Below, one piece after another: positions 10,718-18,660 of a stretch of 64,000 bases of DNA. The stretch comes from Armatimonadota bacterium. GTDB lineage: Bacteria > Sysuimicrobiota > Sysuimicrobiia > Sysuimicrobiales > Humicultoraceae. Position numbers and translations under genes: made by a program. The stretch lies in contig JAVKHP010000001.1 of the NCBI GenBank assembly GCA_031459855.1, positions 1,160,059 through 1,224,058 on the forward strand. Reading direction: 5' to 3'. The notes beneath the pieces are model-generated. The model had not been told where the DNA came from and did no database searches. It saw only the letters and a program-made list of their open reading frames with translations. The stretch's first letter is position 1; every line of letters begins with the position of its first letter.

Positions 10718-13119
10718 CGGTGCGAGGTCGCAGCGCCGGGCGAACGCGGAGTGCGGGCTCGCGGGCCCGCTGCCCGGCAGGCCGTAGGATGCGCAGCAGG
10801 TTCGGCGGCAGCTTCCGGGGCGGCCGTTGGAAGGTGATGTCGCTGCCCGTTCGTATGGACCGCACGACGCGCGCGACGGACGCGACCGTTCGCGTTGCGT
10901 GTGCGGCGGTGCTCGTGCTGCTCGCGGGTGTCTTGTGGCCCCTTCCGGCCCGCGCCCATGCGGTGCTCGACCGCGCGCTGCCCGCGCCCGGCGCCAGCGT
11001 GGGCACGCCGCCAGCCGAGGTCGTGCTGGTCTTCAGCGAGCCGATCGACGCTCGGTTCAGCGCCGTCGTCGTGCGCGACGCCAGGGGCGCGCAGGTCTCA
11101 GGGCCGGTGCACGCCGGCGACGACGGCAGGACGCTGATCGCGTCCCTGCCGTCCCTCCCCACCGGCGTCTTCACCGTGCGCTGGCGCGTGCTCTCGGCGG
11201 TCGATGGCCACGTCACCAGCGGGGTCTACCTCTTCGGCGTGGGCGAGAGCCCGGCTCCCGACCGCGGTGCCGCGCAGCCCCGTCCCGAGCTCGACCGTGT
11301 GCTGGCACGCTGGCTCGCGCTGGCGGCGGCGCTGGTGCTCGCGGGCGCGGTCTACGCCCGGCTCCTTGCGTTCGAGCCCGTCGCGCGCCGTCTGGCACCA
11401 CCCGCGGGCGACCTGCTGCGCGCGCGACTGCGTGCCGTGACGCGTGCCGCCGGTAGCGGCGTCGCGGTGGTCCTGGCCGCCGACCTCCTCCATCAGGCGC
11501 ACTTGGTGGCCGCAAGCGGCGGTGCCGGCGCAGCGTTCCTGTGGGACAGCCGCACCGGGCAGGTAGCCTTCCTGGGTATCGTCGCTGCGGTGGTGACGGC
11601 TGCGCTGGCAGGGCGACCAGGTGGGTCCGGGGGGCGTTTGCCCAGCAGCCGCTCGCCCGGCGACTCCGCCTCTCAAGCGAGGCGGCACCCGCACACCCGG
11701 GGCATCCAGGGACGCGACGCCCTGGCGGCCGCCACCGCCAGTGCGATGCTGCTGGCCTTCACCCTGACCGCGCACGCACCACCTGCCGGCCCGCTCGCCA
11801 TGGTGGCAGACTGGCTGCACCTCGCCGGCGCCGCGGCCTGGCTGGGTGGGCTCGCCGTGCTGGTGCTCGTCGTCCGAGGTCTCGACGATACCGCGCGGGC
11901 CGACGTCGCCCGGCTCGTGGTGCGTCCCCTCTCGCGCCTGGCGGCTGCCGGTCTGCTGGTCACCGCGGCCACCGGACTCTACGCAGCCTGGCTCCAGGTG
12001 CCGGCGCTGCGGGCGCTGGTGACGACGACCTACGGGCTCGCCCTGCACGTCAAACTGCTGTTGCTGCTTCCGCTGCTGGCCTTCGCCGCGGTGAACCGCT
12101 TCCTGCTGCGGCCGCAGCTGGAACGCCAGGCGCACCCGGGGCTGACGCGGCGGTTCGTGCGTTCGGTGACCGGCGAGGTCGGCGTGGCGACGGCCATCGT
12201 GCTGGCGGCCGGCGTGCTGACCACGACGCCGCCGGCACGAAGCACCTACGGCGCCAGCGCGCAGACCGCGACGTTGCTCGTGGGCCTTGCGGGCGACACG
12301 AAGGTGCAGCTCGTCGTCGACCCTGCCCGCCCCGGCCGCAACCGCTACGAGGTCACCTTCGATGCGTTGTCTAACGCCGCGCAGGACGGACGCGTGCTGC
12401 TGCGGTTCGTGAAGCTCGACGAAGACCTCACGCCCACGGCCGTCGTCCTGACCCCTGCCGGTGGCGGGCGGTTCGAGGCACAGGGCGATCACCTCGCGGC
12501 CGCCGGCTGGTGGGAGGTCGAGGTCGTGCTCCGCCGTCGTGGTGTGCCCGACGTCTCCACGTTCTTCGCCCTCGACCTCGGCAACGGGCTGCCGGCGCAA
12601 CGCGACCCCGAGGCGCTCCACCTGCTGCAGGAGGCGCGCGAGGCACCGCTGGGCGCCTGGCGCGAGTGGGAGCAGGTCACCGACGGCGCCGGCAGCCTCG
12701 TCATCACCCAATACCGATTGGCGCCACCCGACCGGCTGCACCTGCGCGCCCGCTACGCCCTGGCACCCACCGGCGCTGTCGGCCAGACCGAGGTCGTCGT
12801 CATCGGCGACCAGCGGTACGAGCGCCGCGACGGCGGGCCCTGGGTGCACACCACCCTCCGCCAGCCCGTGATCGCCGAAGGGCACCGCGTCTACCTCAAG
12901 CTCGCCGAGCACGTCGCCCTGGGGCGCGCGGGGCGCTGCGACGACGAGCCCTGCCGCGTGGTGCTGTGGACCAACCCCGGCGGCAGCCCGGCGTTCGCCG
13001 CCTGGATCGGCCAGCGCACCCTGCGGGTGCACCGCCTGTACATGCGCGCGCCGGCGCACTACATGACCGTGCGGCCGTCACCGCCCGACGCGCGTGTGGT
13101 CATCACGGCCCCGCGGTAG
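10714..13119 (+). CDS. CopC-CopD fusion with C-terminal extension, copper handling
   Basis: 801 residues from the ATG overlapping the previous stop (ATGA). The first ~40 residues are Arg/Gly-rich, so ATG 10837 or 10855 just before the hydrophobic signal (VRVACAAVLVLLAGVLWPL) may be the true start. After the signal comes a CopC domain: the mature N-terminal His (RAHAVLDRALPAPGASV), SEPIDARFSAVVV and VDGHVTSGVYLFGVG supply typical copper ligands. CopD follows with about eight membrane helices (LHLAGAAAWLGGLAVLVLVV and others) and ends near residue 520. The remaining ~280 residues are extracytoplasmic: a YtkA-like beta domain (LAGDTKVQLVVDPARPGRN) and a last domain with two Cys (GRCDDEPCRVVLW) of unknown type. 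Likely role is copper uptake or periplasmic copper delivery. Confidence 0.88.
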   Translation: MTVRGRSAGRTRSAGSRARCPAGRRMRSRFGGSFRGGRWKVMSLPVRMDRTTRATDATVRVACAAVLVLLAGVLWPLPARAHAVLDRALPAPGASVGTPPAEVVLVFSEPIDARFSAVVVRDARGAQVSGPVHAGDDGRTLIASLPSLPTGVFTVRWRVLSAVDGHVTSGVYLFGVGESPAPDRGAAQPRPELDRVLARWLALAAALVLAGAVYARLLAFEPVARRLAPPAGDLLRARLRAVTRAAGSGVAVVLAADLLHQAHLVAASGGAGAAFLWDSRTGQVAFLGIVAAVVTAALAGRPGGSGGRLPSSRSPGDSASQARRHPHTRGIQGRDALAAATASAMLLAFTLTAHAPPAGPLAMVADWLHLAGAAAWLGGLAVLVLVVRGLDDTARADVARLVVRPLSRLAAAGLLVTAATGLYAAWLQVPALRALVTTTYGLALHVKLLLLLPLLAFAAVNRFLLRPQLERQAHPGLTRRFVRSVTGEVGVATAIVLAAGVLTTTPPARSTYGASAQTATLLVGLAGDTKVQLVVDPARPGRNRYEVTFDALSNAAQDGRVLLRFVKLDEDLTPTAVVLTPAGGGRFEAQGDHLAAAGWWEVEVVLRRRGVPDVSTFFALDLGNGLPAQRDPEALHLLQEAREAPLGAWREWEQVTDGAGSLVITQYRLAPPDRLHLRARYALAPTGAVGQTEVVVIGDQRYERRDGGPWVHTTLRQPVIAEGHRVYLKLAEHVALGRAGRCDDEPCRVVLWTNPGGSPAFAAWIGQRTLRVHRLYMRAPAHYMTVRPSPPDARVVITAPR

Positions 13120-13159
13120 GGGATGGCGTGCGGGAAGGCCATTCTCTGAGGAGAGAGCG

Positions 13160-13828
13160 ATGAAGGTCGTCGGGGCAGACGCCGCGCGGGGAGGCTGGCT
13201 CGCGGTGTGCCTTACTGATGGGAAGTATGCAGAGACCAGCTTCTTTAAAGCATTTGGCGCCTTGCTCGACGCTTTTCCTCAAGCGGCGGTCGTTGCGGTC
13301 GATATCCCCGTCGGGCTGCCGCGTGGCGTCCGCCGGGCGGACGAAGAAGCCCGCAAGAGGCTCGGCTCCCAGGCTCGCAGCGTCTTGCCCACGCCGCCCC
13401 GTCCCGCACTGCACGAGCGGAATTTTCGCAAAGCCTACGCGATCGCCAGAGCATTGGATGGTCGTCTCACGAAGCAAAGCCACGCCCTCAGTGCGAGGAT
13501 CGTCGAAGTCGAACGCTACGCTGTCAGGAACTCCCGTATCGTCGAAGTCCACCCCGAAGTGTCGTTTTGGGCGATGAACGGGCAGCAGCCGCTGGCCTTC
13601 CCAAAGAGAACGTGGAACGGCCTCATGCTCAGGCTCGACCTGCTGCGGAAGCACGGAATAGAGCTTCCGTCGCAGATTAGCGGGACAGGTCCCGCTTCTG
13701 CGGCCGACGTCGTGGATGCTGCCGCGGCTGCCTGGTCCGCGTGGCGGGTGGCCCGGGGCGAGGCGCGGTGCCTCCCAGATCCGCCACCAGATCGCACCAG
13801 CACCGACGGTGGGGCGATCTGGTACTGA
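13160..13828 (+). CDS. DUF429 family protein (RNase H-like fold, predicted nuclease)
   Basis: 222 residues from ATG 13160, preceded by GAGGAGAGAG. The opening VVGADAARGGWLAVCL and later VVAVDIPVGLP place acidic residues on the first and fourth strands of an RNase H-like fold, as in DUF429. VEVHPEVSFWAMNG at about residues 130-145 is the family's conserved His-Pro-Glu block, and AADVVDAAAAAWSAW closes the domain with a conserved Asp. The molecular substrate is not known; the family is described as predicted nucleases. Base composition is less GC-rich than the preceding gene, so it probably marks the left edge of a second accessory island. An unusual inverted repeat (AGCGGGAC AG GTCCCGCT) lies inside the gene near 13678. 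Confidence 0.85.
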   Translation: MKVVGADAARGGWLAVCLTDGKYAETSFFKAFGALLDAFPQAAVVAVDIPVGLPRGVRRADEEARKRLGSQARSVLPTPPRPALHERNFRKAYAIARALDGRLTKQSHALSARIVEVERYAVRNSRIVEVHPEVSFWAMNGQQPLAFPKRTWNGLMLRLDLLRKHGIELPSQISGTGPASAADVVDAAAAAWSAWRVARGEARCLPDPPPDRTSTDGGAIWY

Positions 13829-13898
13829 TCACGCCGCGGTCGACGCCGACGATGCTGAGCCACATCCGATGCGCATCTCCCAGGCCTGGGACGCTTCC

Positions 13899-15134
13899 TC
13901 ACAGTACCCTCCACCACGGAGCGGCGAGCACGCCGGGTGCCAGCCACTCGAGGGTATTCCCGGCGTGCAGCAGGAGCCCGGCACGAGCCCGGTCGCCGTA
14001 CTCCGCACGAAACATACGTAGGATGGTGGCGTCCGGCACCCGCGGGCGGGCGGTGACCTTGACCTCTATCGGCAGCAGCTGGTCGCCGGACTCGATCACG
14101 AAGTCCACTTCCTGGCCGGCGGCCGTGCGCCAGTAGTAGACTTCTGCACGTTCCAAGCGTGCGTCGCGCCAGGCAATGAGGTCCGTGAGCACCAGGTTCT
14201 CGAGGTGAGCGCCCGTCGGCTCTTCCAGTCCCGCCAGGTGCAGCGCCAGGCCGGTATCGGCCCAGTAGAGCTTCGCGGCCTTGATGAGCCGCTTGGTCCG
14301 GCTTCCGGCGTATGCCGGAAGGCGCAATGCAAGGTACGAGGTCTCGAGCAGGTTCAACCAGCGGTGCACCGTGGGCTGTGAAAGCCCGATATCCCGGGCG
14401 AGCTCGGTCTGGTTGAGAAGCTGGCCCAGCCGGAGGCAGGCCGCGCGCATGAGCCGACGGAAGTCCGGCAGTGCGCTGATGGCCGCCAGGTCCTGGAGGT
14501 CCCGCTCCAGGTAGGTGCGCACGTAACCGTCGAACCAGATGCGGCGCTCTGCGGCGCTCCTCGTGTGCAGCGCAGGCGTGGGGAAGCCACCCCGGCGTGC
14601 CAGAGCCTTCCAGTCCGCCAGTTCCGCCTCGCCTTCTCGCAGTAGGTCGGTCCACTCTTTTTCCGGTGTCTTCAGCAGATCTTCCCACCGTCCGCACGCG
14701 CCGAGTCCGAGCTGCTCCCGCCGGGTCATGGGCCAGAGCGTCAAGTACGTTGCGCGGCCGGCTAGCGATTCGGACACGCGGCGCATCAGGAGCAGATTGG
14801 CAGAGCCCGTGAGGAGGAACCGGCCGGGCGTCGGCTCGCGGTCGACGGCCCGCTTGACCGCCAGGAGGAGCTCGGGCGCCCGCTGCACTTCATCGAGGGT
14901 GACCGCCTCGCGGCCTCCCACGAGCACCTCCGGGTCGCGACGGGCGGCGTCGAGGACGTCCAGGTCGTCGAGGGACCGGTAGCGGCGGCGGCCAGGCACC
15001 AGGAACTGGGCCAGCGTGCTCTTGCCCGTCTGGCGCGCCCCGGTCACCACCACGACGGGCATTACCCCAAGGTACCGGGTGAGAGCAGGGCTGACCGCAC
15101 GGGGCAAAGCTTTCACGGAATGAATGATAATCAT
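13899..15134 (-). CDS. AAA ATPase with C-terminal DUF4143 domain
   Basis: 411 residues. Walker A is VVVTGARQTGKSTL at about residues 28-41, Walker B is REAVTLDEVQRAPELL near 95-110, and RFLLTGSANLLLMRRV is the sensor region of the AAA_14 family. The C-terminal half is DUF4143 (GLSQPTVHRWLNLLETSYLA winged helix, then WRTAAGQEVDFVIESG and LLPIEVK, a PD-(D/E)XK-like core with D, E and K). These stand-alone ATPases are widespread and often accessory; some are linked to mobile or toxin-antitoxin-like loci, but their role is unclear. The ATG at 15134 lies inside a 17-bp palindrome (15121-15137), hinting at autoregulation. A broken paralog is present at 17505-18648. Confidence 0.92.
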   Translation of the reverse strand: MIIIHSVKALPRAVSPALTRYLGVMPVVVVTGARQTGKSTLAQFLVPGRRRYRSLDDLDVLDAARRDPEVLVGGREAVTLDEVQRAPELLLAVKRAVDREPTPGRFLLTGSANLLLMRRVSESLAGRATYLTLWPMTRREQLGLGACGRWEDLLKTPEKEWTDLLREGEAELADWKALARRGGFPTPALHTRSAAERRIWFDGYVRTYLERDLQDLAAISALPDFRRLMRAACLRLGQLLNQTELARDIGLSQPTVHRWLNLLETSYLALRLPAYAGSRTKRLIKAAKLYWADTGLALHLAGLEEPTGAHLENLVLTDLIAWRDARLERAEVYYWRTAAGQEVDFVIESGDQLLPIEVKVTARPRVPDATILRMFRAEYGDRARAGLLLHAGNTLEWLAPGVLAAPWWRVL

Positions 15135-15137
15135 TCA
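15121..15137. promoter_or_regulatory. 17-bp palindrome over the ATPase start codon (Fur-box-like)
   Basis: TGAATGATAATCATTCA is symmetric at every position except the centre. It encodes the first residues of the AAA/DUF4143 protein (MIIIHS) and contains its ATG on the minus strand. The AT-rich core GATAATC resembles 7-1-7 Fur/Zur-type operators. In this GC-rich setting it stands out. Operator function is inference; an alternative is an RNA hairpin sequestering the start codon. Confidence 0.5.
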
Positions 15138-15332
15138 CGACACGAATGGCAACCTCATAGCGGGGGCCTTAGCTCGTGGAAGCAGCTCGGTCAGGTTGTG
15201 GTTCACGCTGGTTGTCCCGAAGTCCGGCTTGCGTCGGAGGAGCGGCGTGCGTCTCCCGGTCCATGGGCTCGTGGCCCAGGAGGCTTTCCACCTCCGTGAC
15301 GGTGGTCCGGGACGAGGCGGCGCTACAACCAC

Positions 15333-15485
15333 TTACCTCTGCAGCAGCCGCTCAAGTCGGTTGCGCTCGGCCCTGCTCAGCGAGCGTGGTCTCCATTTGA
15401 GAGGATGCTTCAAGGCGTCGTCGAGTGATCTGCGGTCGCCCGCGACCCGCCGCCGGGCATCCAGCCGATCTCTTGTGAGGCGCAT
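15333..15485 (-). CDS. possible 50-residue basic protein after the PLD gene
   Basis: Short frame starting at ATG 15485 with a strongly helical, charged C-terminus (RSLSRAERNRLERLLQR) and LDDALKHPLKWRPR in the middle. It lies in exactly the same frame as the upstream PLD-type nuclease: that gene's TAG at 15528-15530 is followed by 14 sense codons and then this ATG. It may be a separate small protein, a readthrough extension or the tail of a gene broken by a nonsense change. No good ribosome-binding site is visible. The remaining sequence to 15138 holds no convincing gene. Confidence 0.25.
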   Translation of the reverse strand: MRLTRDRLDARRRVAGDRRSLDDALKHPLKWRPRSLSRAERNRLERLLQR

Positions 15486-15527
15486 GTCCCGAGGGGAAGG
15501 TCGACGCAGACGATAGACCGCCAGCCG

Positions 15528-16331
15528 CTAGCGACGTTCGCGGAACCGCGCTCCGAGGTCCACCGGCTGCACCACACGGTATGGCCCTTCAAAGGAGCCA
15601 AGGGGCCTGTGTTTCTCTGAACGCCACCAGCAAAAGCACCAGTCTCCTCCTCTGGCGCGACGGTAGATATCCGCCCCACACTGGAAATACCACACCAACT
15701 CCCTCTCGTCCGGGATCCCGTGTTCTTGGACGAGCCGCCGTGCCTCCTGGCGTGCACGCCGCCGTTCCGCCGGAGTCTCCTCGTGGTCTTGGCCTGTAGG
15801 GAGCAGCCAAACCCGATCTGCCAGGTGGGCCGACCGGGCCTTCTTGGGTCGCACGGGGCGACGTGGCACCCGGCGGGGCTCCCGTCGGGCCCGGGCTCTC
15901 AGAACCTCTTCTGACAGGGGCGTGGCGTCATTCAACAGGCGTCTAACGTAGCGTCGCACGGACTCCACTTCTTTACGTGCTCTGACAACCACGGCAGCCT
16001 CTTCCAAACGGTGGCGGGACTCCTCCGACAAATTCATGGATCCGATGACGGCCCGCTTATCGAAGAGCAGCACCTTGGCATGGAGGCTGGAATACTCACT
16101 GACCCGGATGCCCTTACGCAGTAGCCTCAGGGCGCCACGGGCATACGAGGCCCCTTCCCGTACCTGCGCTTCGCTCAGATCGGCAACCAGGGTGACGTCG
16201 CGCGGCCATTTGAACAAGCGGTCCGACCGTGCCCCCACGAAGGCCACGGCTGCCGTGAGCGAGCGGCTGCCATGTGCGAGCCGGTCGATCTCCTCCCAGA
16301 GACGCTCGCCGTATAGGAGCCGTGCCACCAT
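15528..16331 (-). CDS. phospholipase D-like nuclease, single HKD motif
   Basis: 267 residues. ATG 16331 is chosen because GGAAGGGAGGGGAG lies just upstream; the open frame extends further but without a start signal. The PLD signature is SLHAKVLLFDKRAVIGSMNLSEES at about residues 80-105 (H, K, D/S-N arrangement). One HKD copy means the enzyme would act as a homodimer, like Nuc-type endonucleases. The N-terminus (LLYGERLWEEIDRLA...AVAFVGARSD) fits the PLDc_2 fold. The C-terminal ~110 residues are highly basic (RARARREPRRVPRRPVRPKK) and end in a Trp/Cys-rich segment (GGDWCFCWWRSEKHRP), probably a DNA-binding tail. It is the last gene of a three-gene unit with two resolvase-related nucleases, 17 bases after the previous stop. 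Confidence 0.85.
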   Translation of the reverse strand: MVARLLYGERLWEEIDRLAHGSRSLTAAVAFVGARSDRLFKWPRDVTLVADLSEAQVREGASYARGALRLLRKGIRVSEYSSLHAKVLLFDKRAVIGSMNLSEESRHRLEEAAVVVRARKEVESVRRYVRRLLNDATPLSEEVLRARARREPRRVPRRPVRPKKARSAHLADRVWLLPTGQDHEETPAERRRARQEARRLVQEHGIPDERELVWYFQCGADIYRRARGGDWCFCWWRSEKHRPLGSFEGPYRVVQPVDLGARFRERR

Positions 16332-16348
16332 CTCCCCTCCCTTCCTCG

Positions 16349-16870
16349 TCACGGCGCGTTGCCGCGCCAGGGCACCACGGTTCCATCCTCCTGTACTCGG
16401 AGCGCAAGCCACTCCACGTCGCCCTGCCGGATTACCCGTTCGATGGAGCGCTGGAGCCGCTCCCGCACACGGTCCCGTGCCGGCAGGTCCAACAGCACCA
16501 CCGATCGGAGTCGCGTGCGAGTGCTCAGGCCGTCAAAGACGACGTAGTCCACGGGGTCAAGCAACGGGCGCGCGTCTTTCGGGTAGTACCCGTGCGCAGT
16601 GAACAGGGGGTCGCAGGAGCGCAGCCGGCGTCGCAACCGGCGACTCGCCTCCTGCCTCGAGCGCTCCCGCAGCCTGCGAAGCTCCTCTTCAAGGCGTAGC
16701 TGGATCCGTTCGAGGCGGTCTTCTTCCACACGGAGCCGGTCGAAGGGGGTTGGGCGAGGCTCCCTCCACCGGTACAGGCGGGCTTCTGAGAGCCGGAAGA
16801 GGTCGCCGCAACAGGGACACTGGCAGAGGATCTCCTGAAAGGCCAGCAGGTGGCTTACCCGATCCATCAC
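16349..16870 (-). CDS. Holliday-resolvase-related endonuclease paralog, degenerate active site
   Basis: 173 residues. GTG 16870 overlaps the upstream stop; the ATG at 16867 is also possible. A zinc-knuckle-like CQCPCCGDLFRLSEARLY opens the protein. A basic coiled coil of about 60 residues (RVEEDRLERIQLRLEEEL...) follows, then HGYYPKDARPLLDPVDYVVFDGL, all as in the family of endonucleases related to archaeal Holliday-junction resolvases (Endonuc_Holl, PF10107). The Asp of the core is kept (DPVDYVVFDG), but the strand that should carry Glu-x-Lys reads SVVLLDLPARDR, so the catalytic pair is lost. It ends with QGDVEWLALRV like its neighbour. It could be a structural partner of the intact paralog encoded directly upstream. 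Confidence 0.8.
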   Translation of the reverse strand: MMDRVSHLLAFQEILCQCPCCGDLFRLSEARLYRWREPRPTPFDRLRVEEDRLERIQLRLEEELRRLRERSRQEASRRLRRRLRSCDPLFTAHGYYPKDARPLLDPVDYVVFDGLSTRTRLRSVVLLDLPARDRVRERLQRSIERVIRQGDVEWLALRVQEDGTVVPWRGNAP

Positions 16871-17373
16871 TCCGCCTCCTGTGCCGTCCGGTCGACCACC
16901 CGGAATTCCACCTTGCCGCCCTGCACGGCGTGCTCCACCATGCGCTGGCGCGCGTTGAGTCCTGCGCCTCCTGTCTTCACCTCGACGAACCGGATCGCTT
17001 CTACGCGTCCCCGAGAAAGCCCGGGGAAGACCAGGAAGTCGACGGGATCACCCATGGGACGCCATTCGCGATGGGGAACGTCCTTCTGCCGGACAGGGAC
17101 CACCACTTCCAGGAGCTGCCCGGCCTGCGTGGCGATACTGCTCCGACCCGGGGCGGCCCGCGCCTGTTCTCGCCTTCGGGTGATCTCGTGTCTCCACGAC
17201 CGCAGCTCCTCCTCCCAGTGCCGCAGCGCCTGCCCGGCAGCGTCGGGGTAGGGACCGCGAGCAGGGAAGAGCAGCGCCTGTCGCAACGAGAAGTTACGCC
17301 GGCAGCGGGGGCAGACGGACCTCAGGCCCGGCTCGGACTGCAACGCGCGGATCGTTCGCTCCACGGTGTTCAC
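16867..17373 (-). CDS. Holliday-resolvase-related endonuclease, intact ExK motif
   Basis: About 168 residues from GTG 17373, which has AGGAGG six bases upstream; a second GTG lies one codon earlier. The protein has a CPRCRRNFSLRQALLF zinc-knuckle-like start, a basic helical stretch (HWEEELRSWRHEITRRREQA), then DPVDFLVFPGLSRGRVEAIRFVEVKTG, a PD-(D/E)XK core with the Asp, Glu and Lys in place, followed by LNARQRMVEHAVQGGKVEFRVV as in archaeal-type resolvase relatives. It should bind DNA and cut it with Mg2+. It is the first gene of the nuclease unit and overlaps the next gene by 4 bases. The two paralogs are clearly divergent in sequence. Confidence 0.82.
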   Translation of the reverse strand: MNTVERTIRALQSEPGLRSVCPRCRRNFSLRQALLFPARGPYPDAAGQALRHWEEELRSWRHEITRRREQARAAPGRSSIATQAGQLLEVVVPVRQKDVPHREWRPMGDPVDFLVFPGLSRGRVEAIRFVEVKTGGAGLNARQRMVEHAVQGGKVEFRVVDRTAQEAE

Positions 17374-17441
17374 CACTCGCCTCCTGGTCGCCCATGAGCA
17401 CGGGCAAATGCAACGCCCTATCCTTGCCCACTTCGCCCGAT

Positions 17442-17480
17442 AGCCATAAGGCATGGCGCCATTGGGATTGCCTCATGGCT
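17442..17480. promoter_or_regulatory. interrupted palindrome upstream of the nuclease operon
   Basis: AGCCAT-aa-GGCA at 17442-17453 pairs with TGCC-tc-ATGGCT at 17469-17480 across a 15-base centre. It sits in the 130-base gap between the broken ATPase and the nuclease start, about 70 bases upstream of that start. It could be an operator or an RNA stem; there is no direct evidence for either. Confidence 0.3.
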
Positions 17481-17486
17481 CCAGCG

Positions 17487-17502
17487 ACGCCCGCCGGGGC
17501 GT
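17487..17502 (-). terminator. short hairpin after the broken ATPase
   Basis: ACGCCC, loop GCCG, GGGCGT directly follows the ATPase stop (minus strand). The stem is only 6 bp and has no T-run, so confidence is low. Confidence 0.3.
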
Positions 17503-17504
17503 TC

Positions 17505-18648
17505 TTACCCCTCGTGGTGCGAAGCCATCACGCTGCCATCGGTAAGCATCCACTGATAGGCCGGCCAGCAAGTGATGTCCTTGGGCGGATCGGGTAGCGT
17601 ACCGTCTCTCGTGGGCGTCAGCAACCACCGTTTGGCCTGCGGTCGATGGCGCCCCGCTTCCCGAAGTGCCCGTATCTCCCGCGCGGCGGTATCGGGATCG
17701 GAGGCATCGGCACACACCTGCAGCAAATGCTCTGTGCCATCCGGTGCGCGCGCCAGGAAATCCACCTCGTGGCCTTCAGGAGTGCGGACATAGGTCACCT
17801 CAGCCCGCCGTCGCTCCAGCTCGATCAGTACCGCCGTCTCGAGGACGTGCCCCAGATTTCCTCGTCCAGAGCGATCGAACACCCGGATAAGGCCCGGATC
17901 TACCGGATAGACCTTGCGTGGATTGACCATGCGCTGGCGTGCGGAGTCTGCCTCCATCCATACGGTGCGCACCAGGAAGCAGTCTTCGAGGTAGCCCAGC
18001 AGGTGATGGAGGGTGTCCCGGGAGACTGCGATACCCTGGCTCTTCAACACGCCGTGAAACCGTTCGACGCTGAACGAGCTCGCCGCATTCGCCAGAAGAT
18101 GACGAACCAGCCACCGGAGGGCCACGACGTTGCTCACGTTATGGCGCTCGACCACGTCCCGCAGGATGGCGACGTCCACGTAGTCCCGGAGCAGCTGATG
18201 CCAACTTGGCGGATGATCCGGTCACGACCACCTCGGCCGTCCCGCTGTCCAGCAGGCGGCGCACGAAGCGCTCCCAGCCTGGCACGACTTGGATCTCGTC
18301 GAAGCACCAGAGGACCTTGCCGAGTTTGGCCGCGTCGGGCACGCGGCGCCCGTACTCCTCCAGTAGAAATCCAAGCTGCGTCCCTTTCAGTCCCGCCAAC
18401 CGCTCGTCTTCGAAATTCAGGCAGGGCACCAGAACCCGGGCGCCCCCAGCCGCCAGCCGCTCACGGCGCAACTGGTGGACGAATGTGGTCTTGCCCGCCC
18501 GGCGCACTCCCGGAATGGCGGTGACCTTCCCGGGAAGCTGTACCGTTCCGTAGACGCGGCGCGGAGTGCCCTCGGGCACAGGACCTCCGGGGAAGTTTGC
18601 CGGGGGTTCCGTCAACGCCTCCCGGACGGGTCCGGCGAGCGCGGCCAT
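17505..18648 (-). pseudogene. broken AAA/DUF4143 ATPase (internal deletion plus frameshift)
   Basis: Two frames together make most of a second AAA/DUF4143 ATPase. The upstream piece (18648 to about 18190) has Walker A (AIPGVRRAGKTTF), Walker B (KVLWCFDEIQVVPGWERFVR) and the sensor VVVTGSSAKLA. The downstream piece (from about 18205 in another frame) resumes at LLRDYVDVAILRDVVERH, with the winged-helix and DUF4143 nuclease-like end (RTPEGHEVDFLARAPDG). In intact relatives about 60-70 residues separate SSAKL from the DVVERH block; here they are nearly fused and out of frame. The simplest reading is an internal deletion of roughly 200 bp. The first piece then reads into a short Arg-rich tail and the second has an internal ATG at 18179. 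It is a different subfamily from the intact ATPase at 13899-15134. Confidence 0.85.
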
Positions 18649-18660
18649 CGAGGAAGTGGC

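Noticed and set aside
13674-13695. Inverted repeat inside the DUF429 gene as an attachment site
   Set aside because: Single occurrence within coding sequence that encodes normal family residues; no integrase nearby.
15124-15516. Plus-strand frame starting in the palindrome
   Set aside because: The palindrome supplies an ATG on both strands, but the product is Arg/Ser-rich with no ribosome-binding site; the minus-strand ATPase is the real gene.
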